From assembly GCA_021732745.1 (NCBI GenBank), contig JAKFUK010000001.1, positions 1,314,931-1,378,930 of the forward strand: a stretch of 64,000 nucleotides of DNA, given 5' to 3'. This DNA is from Nevskia sp. (GTDB taxonomy: Bacteria > Pseudomonadota > Gammaproteobacteria > Nevskiales > Nevskiaceae). The position numbers and the translations under genes were made by a program. Every line of letters begins with the position of its first letter. The first letter of the stretch is position 1. Below the pieces are notes generated by a model. It searched no databases. It saw only the letters and a program-made list of their open reading frames with translations, and was not told where the DNA came from. Shown here in pieces: positions 50,714-60,257 of this stretch.

Positions 50714-51790
50714 ATGCGAGCGCCTGCACCACCTTCGAAAACCCGCCGCGATGACACCCGCTTGACTGCCCCGCTCGACCTCCCCGCCCTGACCGCGATC
50801 GGCTGGAATCCACACTGCGCGGCCGCGCTGGCTGCATTGCCCGGGCATCACGGCCGGCCGGCGCGGGTCATCGAGCAGCATCGCGCCCATCTGGTGGTTC
50901 ACGACGGCATCGCCAGCTTCAAAGCGAAAACCCTGACCGCGCTGTTCGACCGCCTGGAAACCACCGGCGACGGCCTCGCGGTCGGCGACTGGGTGCTGAT
51001 CGCCGAGGAAGGCGGCAGCCTCTACATCCACGCGCATCTGCACCGTTCGAGCCTGCTGCTGCGCAGCCGCGGCGACAACGGCGTGCAGCGCATCGCCGCC
51101 AACATCGACACCGCGCTGCTGGTCATGGCGCTCGACAACGACTACAGCCCGAACCGGCTGGAGCGCTATCTGCTGATGGTCCGCGCCGCCCACGTCGCGC
51201 CGCTGATCGTGCTGACCAAGCCGGACCGGGCCACCGCACTGGACGTCCAGATGGCCGAGATCGCCGCCCTGGCCGGACCCGACACGCCGCTGTTCGCGCT
51301 CGACGCCCGCGATCCCGTTTGCACGACGACACTCGCACCGTGGCTGGCGGCGGGCCAGACGCTGGTGCTGCTCGGCTCATCGGGCGTCGGCAAATCGACC
51401 CTGGTCAATACCTTGATGAAGGACAACGCCCAGGCCACCGGCGCGACCCGCGCCTACGACGATCGCGGCCGCCACACCACCACCGCGCGCAGCCTGCGCA
51501 CCCTGCCGCAGGGTGCCTGCCTGATCGACACGCCAGGCGTGCGGGAACTGAAGCTCGGTGGCGAGGAAGACGTGGCAGCGGACGCCTTCGAGGACATCGC
51601 CACGCTGGCACAAGCCTGCAAGTTCCGCGACTGCCAGCACCAGCGCGAACCCGGCTGTGCCGTGGTCGCCGGCCTGCCTGCCGCGCGCCTGGAGAACTAC
51701 CGCAAGCTCAAGGCCGAATTGCTGGCCACCCAGCAGAAGCGGCTGGAAGCACCCGCGCCGCAGCCGACGCGGCGTTCGAAGAAGCGCTGA
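50714..51790 (+). CDS. rsgA: RsgA, ribosome small-subunit-dependent GTPase
   Basis: 358 residues, a circularly permuted GTPase: the G4 motif LTKPD comes before G1 GSSGVGKST and G3 DTPGVREL. An OB fold precedes it and the C-terminal zinc site CKFRDCQHQREPGC follows. It releases 30S maturation factors during ribosome assembly. Start uncertain: ATG 50714 versus later codons around 50755. A repeat follows the stop by about 20 bases. Confidence 0.93.
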   Translation: MRAPAPPSKTRRDDTRLTAPLDLPALTAIGWNPHCAAALAALPGHHGRPARVIEQHRAHLVVHDGIASFKAKTLTALFDRLETTGDGLAVGDWVLIAEEGGSLYIHAHLHRSSLLLRSRGDNGVQRIAANIDTALLVMALDNDYSPNRLERYLLMVRAAHVAPLIVLTKPDRATALDVQMAEIAALAGPDTPLFALDARDPVCTTTLAPWLAAGQTLVLLGSSGVGKSTLVNTLMKDNAQATGATRAYDDRGRHTTTARSLRTLPQGACLIDTPGVRELKLGGEEDVAADAFEDIATLAQACKFRDCQHQREPGCAVVAGLPAARLENYRKLKAELLATQQKRLEAPAPQPTRRSKKR

Positions 51791-51809
51791 AGCCCCGCCA
51801 AACGCCGCC

Positions 51810-51878
51810 GTAGGTCCGGATTCATCCGGACAGCGCAGCCGGCAATCGTGACGGATGTCCGGATGAATCCGGACCTAC
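51810..51878. repeat. GTAGG/CCTAC paired palindrome, subtype C
   Basis: GTAGGTCCGGATTCATCCGG to CCGGATGAATCCGGACCTAC. The right end supplies the stop codon (51875-51877) of the mutarotase gene on the minus strand. Confidence 0.9.
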
Positions 51879-52708
51879 GCAATCAGGGTCTGGGTGCCAA
51901 CCCAGCGCTCGCCCGGCTGCAAGCGCACCGGCCGGCCGACAGCCGCCGCTTCGATGCACAGGAAGCGCTGCCAGCCACCCGGATCGAGATCGGCCAGCAG
52001 CGCCGCTTTCGCCGGCCCCGGGTTCCAGACCACGGTGTCGCTGAAGCCGCTCTGCTGGATGCGCAGATCGCCGGTCGGCTCGCGCATCAGCAGTTCCTGC
52101 GGCGCATCGAAATAGATCCGGTCGACTTCCCCGATGATCGCGACTTCTTCAGCAGATTCAACATGTTCTACACCGCCACCGGCTGTATCGCGATAGCGCA
52201 GGCGGTCAAGCCCGAGCACCCGCACGGTGTCGACTGCCTCCACCGCCAGATAGCTGTGCAGCGCCGCCGTGAAGGCAAAGGCGCTGTCACCGCTGTTCAG
52301 CACCGACAAGCTCACCGCCAGCCGCGTGCCGCCGAACAGCACGCGCAGTTCGGCAGCGAAGGCCTGCGGCCAGAGCGCGCGGGTGGCGGCATCGTCGTCC
52401 AGCCTTAAGCGAACGACGAAAGCGCCGCCGTCCACGGCCGCCGCATCGACCAGCGACCAGCGCGCCGTCCGCGCAAAGCCATGCTTGGGCAGCGGCCCCT
52501 CGGCGGCAAACTGCGGAAAGATCACCGGGATGCCGCCGCGGATCGCCGCAGTCGGTCGGTAGTCGCTGCGCCCGCTCAGGAACAGGCGTTCGCGGCCATC
52601 CACAGGTGTCCAGGAAGTGACATGCGCGCCGTGGCGGTGGACGGTCATCCGCGCGCCGTCGGCGGTGACGAAGTTCAGGATGGCAGCGCTCGGGTCGGTG
52701 TCGTTCAT
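51875..52708 (-). CDS. D-hexose-6-phosphate mutarotase (aldose 1-epimerase family, YeaD-like)
   Basis: 277 residues. RGGIPVIFPQFAAEGPLPKHGFAR is the diagnostic family motif, with active-site His in HGFAR, later AALHSYLAVEAVDTVRVLGL and the catalytic Glu region near the C-terminus. It interconverts anomers of hexose phosphates. The ATG 52708 fits; the frame is open upstream without similarity. Its TAG stop lies inside the GTAGG repeat. Confidence 0.92.
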   Translation of the reverse strand: MNDTDPSAAILNFVTADGARMTVHRHGAHVTSWTPVDGRERLFLSGRSDYRPTAAIRGGIPVIFPQFAAEGPLPKHGFARTARWSLVDAAAVDGGAFVVRLRLDDDAATRALWPQAFAAELRVLFGGTRLAVSLSVLNSGDSAFAFTAALHSYLAVEAVDTVRVLGLDRLRYRDTAGGGVEHVESAEEVAIIGEVDRIYFDAPQELLMREPTGDLRIQQSGFSDTVVWNPGPAKAALLADLDPGGWQRFLCIEAAAVGRPVRLQPGERWVGTQTLIA

Positions 52709-52786
52709 GCGGGAAGCATAGAGGCGCTGGCCTGCGCCGGGCACCTCCGATAGGCTGCGCGGCTCGCATTGCGCAGGACCGCTCGC

Positions 52787-53572
52787 ATGAAACTCGCCAC
52801 CTGGAACGTCAACAGCCTGAAAGTCCGGCTGCCGCAATTGCTCGACTGGGTCAGCGTCAATCCGGTCGATGTCATCGGCCTGCAGGAAACCAAGCTGACC
52901 GACGACGCCTTCCCCGGTGCCGAACTCGAAGCCGCCGGCTGGCATTGGGCGCATTCGGGGCAGAAAACCTACAACGGCGTGGCGATCCTGTCGCGCACGC
53001 CGCTGCGTGACGTGACCTACGGCATTCCCGGCTTCGATGACGAGCAGAAGCGGGTGATCGCCGCCACGGTCGACAGCCCACACGGCCCGCTGCGCTACAT
53101 CTGCGTCTACGTGGTCAACGGTCAGGAGGTCGGCTCCGACAAGTACGCCTACAAGCTGCGCTTTCTCGAAGCACTCAAGGCATACGTCGCCGATGAAGTC
53201 GGCAAGCACCCGAATCTGGCGATCGGCGGCGACTACAACATCGCCCCGTTTCCGTCCGACACCCACGATCCGGCGACCTGGGAAGGCAACATCCTGTGCT
53301 CGGAGCCGGAACGCGACGGCTTCCGCGCCCTGCTGGCGCTCGGCTTGAAGGACGCCTTCACGCTGTTCGAGCAGCCGCCGCTGTCGTTCACCTGGTGGGA
53401 TTACCGCGCCGCGGGTTTTCGTCGCAATCTCGGCCTGCGCATCGACCATCTGCTGCTCTCGACCCCGCTCGCGGCGGCCTGCACGGCAGCCGCCGCCGAC
53501 CTTCGGCCGCGCCGCAATGAACGGCCGTCGGATCACGCCCCGTTTGTCGTCGAAATCGGGGAACACTTGTAG
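52787..53572 (+). CDS. xthA: Exodeoxyribonuclease III
   Basis: 261 residues. The AP-endonuclease motifs are complete: TWNVNSLKVRLPQ, LQETKL (metal Glu), GGDYNIAPFPSDTHDP, LRIDHLLLS and PSDHAPFVV (catalytic Asp-His). It removes damaged 3' ends and cuts at abasic sites. The ATG at 52787 begins the family sequence; upstream in-frame codons at 52769 lack similarity. Confidence 0.95.
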   Translation: MKLATWNVNSLKVRLPQLLDWVSVNPVDVIGLQETKLTDDAFPGAELEAAGWHWAHSGQKTYNGVAILSRTPLRDVTYGIPGFDDEQKRVIAATVDSPHGPLRYICVYVVNGQEVGSDKYAYKLRFLEALKAYVADEVGKHPNLAIGGDYNIAPFPSDTHDPATWEGNILCSEPERDGFRALLALGLKDAFTLFEQPPLSFTWWDYRAAGFRRNLGLRIDHLLLSTPLAAACTAAAADLRPRRNERPSDHAPFVVEIGEHL

Positions 53573-53717
53573 CGCTGAGTGGTCGATGGGGGCCTGCCGA
53601 ATATCGGAAATCCCGATCACGCCGCTTTGCCGTGTGACCGGGATCACAACCGCCAGGTGGCATGCGTCACATTCCGGCCCATGCTACCCCCAGCCCTATT
53701 ATTGACCCGAGCCCGCA

Positions 53718-54707
53718 ATGCAATCGCGACGGCGCAACCACTACGACGTTACCAATCAGGTCTGCATCGCTGATCCGCTGGACGTGCAAGGCGAAGTCAC
53801 CCGCCTTTTGAGTCGTCACAATCCGCAGCTTGACCCGACCATCCTGAGTCTGGCGTTCCGCCGCTTCACCGAACTGCATGCCGGCGTGTTGCCCGGCTAC
53901 GCCGCAGCCGACACGCCGTATCACGATGCCCAGCACAGCCTCGACTGCACGTTGGGCACGGCCCGGCTGATCGACGGCCATACCCGCGAAGCGCCTGAAT
54001 CGGAACGCATTTCTCCGCGTCGCGCGCTGCTCGGCGTGCTCATTGCCCTGTTTCACGACACCGGCTACATCCGCCGCAGCGGTGATCGCGCCGGCAACGG
54101 CGCGGCCTACACCCTGAGTCATGTGCAGCGCAGCGGCGAGTTCCTGGAACGCATCCTGCCGTCGCTGGGTTTTGCCGCCGAAGCCCGGCTAGCCGCCGAA
54201 CTCGTGCATTTCACCGGCTACGAAATGCCGCTGGACGCCATCGACGTCCACGATCCGGCCGACCGCGCGCTCGGCTTCATGATCGCCAGCAGCGATCTGA
54301 TCGTGCAGACCGCCGACCGTTGCTACCTGGAGAAATGCCGCGATTTCCTCTATCCGGAATTCGAGGTCGCCGGGCTGGCCGGTGCGCCGCGACCGGACGG
54401 CCCGCAACCGCTCTACGCCGACCGCGACACCCTGATGCGCGGCACGCCGGAATTCAATGCGCGGCTCTGGGAGGACCGTCTCGACGGCTATTTCGGCGGC
54501 ATCCACCGCTATTTCGGCGTTCACTTCGAAGGCCGCTACGGCGCCGCCAATCCCTACACCGACGCCATCCAGAGCAACTTGCGCCGCGTGAAACTGGCGA
54601 TACGCCGGGGCCGCTTCGACGAACTGCGGCTCCGCCCACGCGCCATCGATGCCAGTTGCATGCGCTACGCCCTCGGTCTGCCAGCGGACTTGCGCGCCGC
54701 TGCCTGA
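53718..54707 (+). CDS. HD-domain phosphohydrolase
   Basis: 329 residues. The metal residues of an HD fold are visible: a His-Asp in TPYHDAQHSLD and the doublet in LIALFHDTGYIRR, with later His and Asp residues (SHVQRSGEFL, VHFTGYE, SSDLIVQTADR). It probably hydrolyses a cyclic or nucleotide phosphate (PDEase-like spacing), substrate unknown. It is convergent with the lipoprotein gene, separated by a bidirectional terminator. Confidence 0.85.
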   Translation: MQSRRRNHYDVTNQVCIADPLDVQGEVTRLLSRHNPQLDPTILSLAFRRFTELHAGVLPGYAAADTPYHDAQHSLDCTLGTARLIDGHTREAPESERISPRRALLGVLIALFHDTGYIRRSGDRAGNGAAYTLSHVQRSGEFLERILPSLGFAAEARLAAELVHFTGYEMPLDAIDVHDPADRALGFMIASSDLIVQTADRCYLEKCRDFLYPEFEVAGLAGAPRPDGPQPLYADRDTLMRGTPEFNARLWEDRLDGYFGGIHRYFGVHFEGRYGAANPYTDAIQSNLRRVKLAIRRGRFDELRLRPRAIDASCMRYALGLPADLRAAA

Positions 54708-54725
54708 GCAGCCGAACCGAGGAAC

Positions 54726-54764
54726 AAAAAAGGAAGCCGTGCATTCGCCCGGCGTCCTTTTTTT
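54726..54764. terminator. Bidirectional intrinsic terminator
   Basis: AAAAAAGGAAGCCG and CGGCGTCCTTTTTTT are almost perfect inverted arms around a loop, giving a U tract on both strands. It lies between the convergent HD-domain and lipoprotein genes. Confidence 0.85.
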
Positions 54765-54777
54765 AGTTTCAGCAATC

Positions 54778-55971
54778 TCAATCCGCGTTGGTGATCGACT
54801 CCGGACCGCCGACGCTGTTCAGCGATGCCGTGGTCACGGCCTGATTCGGGGCGATGTCGCCGCTGCCGGTGGCGGTGACGATGGCGTTGAAGCGCAGGAT
54901 CTGGCCGCCGCCGTTGATCTTTTCGGCGACGAACAGATTGCCGTCGCGCAGCAGGATGTCGACCGGATTGCCGAGCCGGGTGGCGGGGCCAGCGATCATC
55001 CGGGCCGGCTGGACGATGGCCGGGCCGGTGCCGGTCGCCACATCGCTGGCGGTGCTGGCGTTGGCGATCACGAACAGGGCACCGTCGCTGTCGCTGGCGG
55101 CCATGCCGACATCGGACAGCACCAGCGAATCCGAGGCGCGGTCGTAGCTGACGCCATGCAGGTTCACCGATACCTGCGACGACTGGCCGCCGCTCACCCT
55201 GCCAGGCGTGATGGTCCGCGACGGTGCCGGTAGCGGGCCGCCGACGCCAGCTAGCGTGCCGCGAACGGTGAAGGTGTCGTACACCGCAACCGTGCCATTG
55301 GTCATCGCTGCATACAGGCGATCGGTGGTGCCGTCGTAGGCCACATCCCAAGTCCGGCCGCCGGCAAGCGATTCGGGAATATCGGCGACCACGCGCGGAT
55401 TGGCGAGGCCGACCAGGGTGGTCAGCAGATGCAGCGACGGCAGATCGGTGCCGGGCTCGGCTGCGGCGGCATCGCCGACGATCAACTGATTGCGGGTGAC
55501 GCCGGCCAGGGCGATGCCTTTCGGCTCGCGAAAGGTCGGGAACATGACTTCGTCGTCCAGTTCGGCGTTGTAAGCCATGCCGCCGCGATCCGGAAAGTTG
55601 CTGATCTGGCGCAAGGTCGCGACACCGGCGATCACGCCGACCGCATTCAGCGTGCCGTTGAACGCGACGATGCCTTCGTTGAGGCCGGTGTTGAAGGTCG
55701 AGCGGCGGGTGCTGAGATCGCTGGAATAGACATCGGTGCTACCAGCGTCGCCGCCCGCGTCGAAGGAGATGTACAGATCGCCGGTGGCACCGGCACCGCC
55801 GGTCGTGCCGCCGGTCACACCGCCCGTGGTACCGCCGGAGGTGCCGCCGGTCGTGCCGCCGCCGGTGGTACCGCCGTCATCATTGCCGCCGTCACTGCAG
55901 CCGCTGATCGCCAGTGCAGCGAGCAGAACGCCCAGCGCAGCCGTGCTGCGGAAACGCGTGTTCAGATTCAT
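54778..55971 (-). CDS. Lipoprotein with Gly/Thr-rich linker and beta-propeller-like domain
   Basis: 397 residues. Signal with lipobox ISGCSDGG, then a linker of repeated GGTTGG/GGTSGG-like units (about residues 30-60), encoded by a near-repeat of 12-15 bases, then a domain of about six to seven strand pairs with repeated Asp-Gly turns and motifs such as TWDVAYDGTTDRLYAAMTNGTVAVYD. This suggests a beta-propeller. Family not recognised. GGGGAA precedes the ATG at 55971. Convergent to the HD gene. Confidence 0.78.
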   Translation of the reverse strand: MNLNTRFRSTAALGVLLAALAISGCSDGGNDDGGTTGGGTTGGTSGGTTGGVTGGTTGGAGATGDLYISFDAGGDAGSTDVYSSDLSTRRSTFNTGLNEGIVAFNGTLNAVGVIAGVATLRQISNFPDRGGMAYNAELDDEVMFPTFREPKGIALAGVTRNQLIVGDAAAAEPGTDLPSLHLLTTLVGLANPRVVADIPESLAGGRTWDVAYDGTTDRLYAAMTNGTVAVYDTFTVRGTLAGVGGPLPAPSRTITPGRVSGGQSSQVSVNLHGVSYDRASDSLVLSDVGMAASDSDGALFVIANASTASDVATGTGPAIVQPARMIAGPATRLGNPVDILLRDGNLFVAEKINGGGQILRFNAIVTATGSGDIAPNQAVTTASLNSVGGPESITNAD

Positions 55972-56149
55972 GGAATTCCCCGTGGTGGATTCTTGCGACG
56001 CGCGCGGACCGGGCGAAGTTCCGGTCACCTCGAAATGACGACGCAATCACCTGCGCATCGTAGCGAGGCGCGCAGCCGCTTGCCGACGATCCGGCGCAAT
56101 ACCGCGTCGGCAGACCGATGACCGGCAGTGAATCGGTGCCCGACGGCCG

Positions 56150-57838
56150 TCAGCGGCGCAGCAGGCGCACTTCACCGCTGCCCACGCCGCGCGGATCGGC
56201 GGCCGCTTCGAGCTGGTTGCTGGCCGGCCGCCAGAGCACCACCTGAAGATTGCCGTAGGTGCTGTCGAGCGCTTTCAGGGGATGGCCCATCGCGGTCAGG
56301 CGCGCGACTTCGGCTTCGCTGAAGCCGCCCGGCTCGTACTGGACGATGTCCGGCAGGTACTGATGGTGAAAGCGCGGCGCGGCGACGATTTCAGCGGCGT
56401 TGGCACCGTTGACGAAGTCGAGGACGCCGAGCAGCACCATGGTCGCGATCCGACTGCCGCCCGGCGTGCCGAGCACCAGCACGCCGTTCGGGCCGTCGAC
56501 GAAGGTTGGCGTCATGGTCGACAGCGGGCGCTTGCGCGGGGCCACCAGATTGGCTTCCGAGCCGATCAGGCCGTAGGCGTTGCTGGCGGTCGTGGAAGCC
56601 GCGAAATCGTCCATCTCGTCATTGAGCAGGATGCCGGTGCCGGGCGGCACGTAGGCGGAGCCGAAGCTCAGGTTGATCGACAAGGTGGCGGCAACGCGGT
56701 TGCCGTCGGCGTCGATGATCGAGAAATGCGAGGTATGGGTGCCGCCCGGTGCGCCGGTCGGCGCTGGCGGCAGGCTGGCGGAGGGTGTGGCCTTGTCGGC
56801 CGCGATGGTTTTCGCCAGTTCCAGGGCGTAGCTGCGCGAAGTCAGCATCGCCATCGGAATGCGCACGAAATCCGGATCGCCCAGATAGGCCGCGCGATCG
56901 CGATAGGCGCGGCGCAGCGCTTCGATGAGCTGGTGCTTGGAGGTGCCGTCTTGCCCTTCCGTCCAGCCAACCGCTTCGAGTTGCTGAAGGGTTTCGACCA
57001 GCGCCAGCCCGCCGGCCGACGGCGGCGAGGCCGACACCAGCCGGTAATCGCGGAAATGGCTGACCAGCGGCTCGCGCTCCACCACGGTGTAGCGGTGCAG
57101 GTCGTCGGCGGTCCAGATGCCACCGGCGGCCTTGACGCCGGCCAGCAGGCGCTTGGCGGTTTCACCGGCGTAGAAACCGCGCAGACCCTTGTCGGCCAGA
57201 CGCTTGATGACACCGGCCAGATCCGGCTGGCGGATGGTCTGGCCCACGGTCGGAACCTTGCCGCCGGGCAGGAAGATGTCGCGGGCGGCGGGCGAGAAGC
57301 GCTTTTGCGCCTGTTCGATGGCCTTGACCAGCTTGGCGTCGGCAGCAAAGCCATCGCGGGCAAGGGCAATCGCCGGTGCCAGCGATTTCGCCAGCGGCAG
57401 GCGGCCGTATTTTTTCGCGAGGTACACCAAAGCCGCCGGTTCGCCGGGAATCGCGGCGGACAACGCTCCGTCGCGCGAGGCGCGGTCGATGGCCTTGCCA
57501 TCAGCGTCCTGGTACATGGTGGCGGTTGCCGCCATCGGCGCCACTTCGCGGCCGTCGACCATGGTTTCAAAGCCGTCGGAGGCCCGATGCAGCAACCAGA
57601 AGCCGCCGCCGCCGATGCCGGAACCGGTCGGCTCGACCACCGCAATCGCCGCCGTCACCGCCACCGCTGCATCGAAGGCATTGCCGCCGGCCGCGAGGAT
57701 GTCGAGCCCGGCTTGGGTCGCCAGCGGGTGGGCGCTGGCGATGGCGTGGCCGGGCGGCTTGTCGGCTGCCGAAGCGCTGCCAAGGGCAAAACACAGCGCA
57801 AACGCCAGCAAGGGCGCACGAAATACAGTCAAAGTCAT
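56150..57838 (-). CDS. ggt: Gamma-glutamyltransferase
   Basis: 562 residues with a signal peptide (APLLAFALCFALGSASAA) for periplasmic export. The autocleavage nucleophile is T369 in GTHTSHFSIIDADG, and the small-subunit motifs STMTPTFVDGP and LGTPGGSRI are intact, so the proenzyme should mature into large and small chains. It transfers or hydrolyses the gamma-glutamyl group of glutathione. It is 4 bases downstream of the ferredoxin gene. Confidence 0.94.
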   Translation of the reverse strand: MTLTVFRAPLLAFALCFALGSASAADKPPGHAIASAHPLATQAGLDILAAGGNAFDAAVAVTAAIAVVEPTGSGIGGGGFWLLHRASDGFETMVDGREVAPMAATATMYQDADGKAIDRASRDGALSAAIPGEPAALVYLAKKYGRLPLAKSLAPAIALARDGFAADAKLVKAIEQAQKRFSPAARDIFLPGGKVPTVGQTIRQPDLAGVIKRLADKGLRGFYAGETAKRLLAGVKAAGGIWTADDLHRYTVVEREPLVSHFRDYRLVSASPPSAGGLALVETLQQLEAVGWTEGQDGTSKHQLIEALRRAYRDRAAYLGDPDFVRIPMAMLTSRSYALELAKTIAADKATPSASLPPAPTGAPGGTHTSHFSIIDADGNRVAATLSINLSFGSAYVPPGTGILLNDEMDDFAASTTASNAYGLIGSEANLVAPRKRPLSTMTPTFVDGPNGVLVLGTPGGSRIATMVLLGVLDFVNGANAAEIVAAPRFHHQYLPDIVQYEPGGFSEAEVARLTAMGHPLKALDSTYGNLQVVLWRPASNQLEAAADPRGVGSGEVRLLRR

Positions 57839-57842
57839 GGGT

Positions 57843-58106
57843 TCAGGGAGCGGGCAGGCTCGCCGCAGTCAGCCGGCGGTATTTGTCGAGCAATTGCTCG
57901 CGGGACTCGACGTGCAGCAGGTCGAGCGGTATGCAGTCGACAGGGCAGACCACACGGCACTGCGGCTCGTCGAAGTGACCCACGCACTCGGTGCAGCGCG
58001 TGGCGTCGATTTCGTAGATTTCCGGCCCCTGGAAGATCGCGAGGTTCGGGCAGGCCGGCTCGCAGACATCGCAGTTGATGCAGTCGTCGGTGATCTTCAG
58101 CGCCAT
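57843..58106 (-). CDS. yfhL: YfhL-type 2[4Fe-4S] ferredoxin
   Basis: 87 residues. Two 4Fe-4S sites: CINCDVCEPACPN (CxxCxxCxxxCP) and CTECVGHFDEPQCRVVCPVDCI, the second with the six-to-eight residue insertion typical of the YfhL group. Electron carrier of uncertain partner. It lies 4 bases before ggt and shares its transcript. Confidence 0.93.
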   Translation of the reverse strand: MALKITDDCINCDVCEPACPNLAIFQGPEIYEIDATRCTECVGHFDEPQCRVVCPVDCIPLDLLHVESREQLLDKYRRLTAASLPAP

Positions 58107-58151
58107 GGGCAGATGATAGCGGTCCGCAACCGCAGGGTGGGCAGGGGGGCG

Positions 58152-60257
58152 TCAGAGGGTGATCAGGCCGGCGGTCTTGCAGAACGCGGCGTAGCGCGGA
58201 TCGTCGCGATAGCGGGCGAAGAACGGGTCCATGCGCAGGCCGGTGGTGGCGGGATCGCGCATCTCCTGCGCCTTGGCCAGCCATTCAAAGGCCAGCGCCG
58301 CCTCGCCGCGCAGCGCGTGCAGGGTGGCAATCTGGAAAGCGCCGTCTTCGGTGTGGGCTTCGGTGAAGGCGCGCAGCGCGGCATCGGCAGCGCTGGGGTC
58401 GCCAAGCCGCTGGCGCGCCAGGGCCACGGCGTATTCGCGCCAGTACGGGTCCGGCTCGCGCAGGGCATCGAGCAGCGCCAGATCGGGCTTGCCGCGCATC
58501 AGCTTGATCATCGCCAGTTGCTGGTACTGCGTGGCAGCGGTCGGCTGTAGCTCCAGCGCCTTGCGCAGCGCGGTTTCGGCGTCGTCGTAGCGGCCCTGCG
58601 CAGTCTGGAACAGGCCCAGGTAATACCAGCCGCGAAAGCCGAGCGGATCGAACAGGAAGGCGCTGCGGATCAGGCTCACCGCTTCATCGAGCCGACCGAG
58701 CCCGCCGAGCACATAGGCCAGACGATGCTTCGGCCCGGCTTCGGTCGGGGCCAGTTCCACGGCGCGGCGCAGTTCGCGCTCCGCGGACAGCAGATCAAGG
58801 TCGGCAATCATCAGCAGCCAGCCCAGCGCGGCATGGCCTTCGGCAAGGCCGGGGTCGATCGACAAGGCCTTTTCGGCGGCGGATCGCGCCATCCGGAACG
58901 CTTCGCGCGCCTCTTCGCCCGCCATGTAATTGCCGGCCATGTGGGTGGCGGTGGTCGCCAGCTTGGCCCAGGCCAGGGCGTAGGCGGGGTCGAGCACCGT
59001 GGCCTGGCGGTAATAGTCGATCGCCTTGCGCCAACTGTCGTGATCGTTGAGTTCGTAGAAGTAATTGCCGAGCAGCAGGGCGTTGTAGGCATCGAGATCG
59101 GCGGCGCGCGAGGCGCTGTGCGGTTCGCGGTCGATCAGTTGCAGCTTGAGCTGGGTGGCCACCGCCTGAGCGATGTCGACCTGCACCGCGAAAATGTCCT
59201 TCAGTTCGCGATCGAACGACGCCGACCACAGCTGGCTACCGTCGGCAACCGTGACCAGCCGCGCGATGATCCGCACCTTCGTGCCCTGACGACGCACGCT
59301 GCCTTCAAGCAGATGGCCCACCTTCAGCAGCTCGCCGATCACTCGGGCGTCGGCCGGGCGGCCCTTGAACTGGAACGCGGAATTGCGGCCGATCACCCGC
59401 AATTCGCGCACCTGGGCGAGCGCGGTGATCATTTCCTCGGTCAAGCCGTCGGAAAAGTAATCGCCGCTGTCCTCGCCGCTCTGATTGATCAGCGGCAGCA
59501 CCGCGATCGACGCGCGCTCCGCTGCCAGCGGCCGGTTGGGGATGCTTAATGCTGGCGTGAGATCGGCGATCGGGGCCGGCACTGCCGATTTCCAGATCGC
59601 CAGGGCTGCAATCAGCAGCGCAATCACCGCCGCAGCGCTGAGCCCGATCGCCCACAGCCGCCGCCCGCGCTGCGGCAACTGGGCATCGGGCACTGCTGCC
59701 GCTGCCGCTTCGGCGGTCTGCAAGCTTTCGGCATCGACCACGAACACCTCCACCGGATGGGAAATGTTCTTCAGGGCCGGTGTGCCGATCGAGCGCCAGG
59801 CCAGGGCATGACGCTGGCGCACCAGGCCGAGCACGGCAGCGCTCAGCGCCAGCCCGCCCTGCGGCGACAAGGGCAGCAGCCGGGCGGCGATGTTGACGCC
59901 ATCGCCATAGACATCGCGCTCGCGGTGCTCGACATCGCCCAGATGAATGCTGGCGCGCAGCAGCACCGGCGGATCGTCGCGGGCCTCTGCATTGGCTGCG
60001 GCCAGCCCGCGCTGGATGGCGATCACGGCTTGAACCGCCGCCAGGGCGCTGCCGAATTCGAGCAGGAAGCTGTCGCCGGCGGTCTTGATCTCGATGCCGC
60101 CGAAACGTGGATAGAGGCTTCGCACCACCGCTTTCTGGCGGTTCAGCAGGCGCTCGCCCAGGCGTTCGTCACGGTGCACGAACGCGCTGTAATTGACGAT
60201 GTCGGTGAAGACGATCGCGGCAAGACGGCGGCTCGGCTGACGTTTGCTGGCTTTCAA
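58152..60257 (-). CDS. Class III nucleotide cyclase with TPR domain
   Basis: 701 residues. The cyclase domain (about 1-170) has the metal Asp in IVFTDIVNYSAF (D19), K58 and D62 in KTAGDSFLLEF, and the transition-state Asn/Arg in YGDGVNIAARLL, so it should be active. A transmembrane helix lies near 205-225 (LSAAAVIALLIAALAIW), then a TolB-like domain (IAVLPLINQSGEDSGDYFSDGL onward) and multiple TPR repeats to the C-terminus. Adenylate cyclase activity is inferred from the Lys and Asp specificity pair. Effector unknown. Confidence 0.88.
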   Translation of the reverse strand: MKASKRQPSRRLAAIVFTDIVNYSAFVHRDERLGERLLNRQKAVVRSLYPRFGGIEIKTAGDSFLLEFGSALAAVQAVIAIQRGLAAANAEARDDPPVLLRASIHLGDVEHRERDVYGDGVNIAARLLPLSPQGGLALSAAVLGLVRQRHALAWRSIGTPALKNISHPVEVFVVDAESLQTAEAAAAAVPDAQLPQRGRRLWAIGLSAAAVIALLIAALAIWKSAVPAPIADLTPALSIPNRPLAAERASIAVLPLINQSGEDSGDYFSDGLTEEMITALAQVRELRVIGRNSAFQFKGRPADARVIGELLKVGHLLEGSVRRQGTKVRIIARLVTVADGSQLWSASFDRELKDIFAVQVDIAQAVATQLKLQLIDREPHSASRAADLDAYNALLLGNYFYELNDHDSWRKAIDYYRQATVLDPAYALAWAKLATTATHMAGNYMAGEEAREAFRMARSAAEKALSIDPGLAEGHAALGWLLMIADLDLLSAERELRRAVELAPTEAGPKHRLAYVLGGLGRLDEAVSLIRSAFLFDPLGFRGWYYLGLFQTAQGRYDDAETALRKALELQPTAATQYQQLAMIKLMRGKPDLALLDALREPDPYWREYAVALARQRLGDPSAADAALRAFTEAHTEDGAFQIATLHALRGEAALAFEWLAKAQEMRDPATTGLRMDPFFARYRDDPRYAAFCKTAGLITL

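Noticed and set aside
58131-58146. GCAGGGTGGGCAGG resembling the left half of a subtype D palindrome
   Set aside because: First base differs and no right half is found; too short to call.
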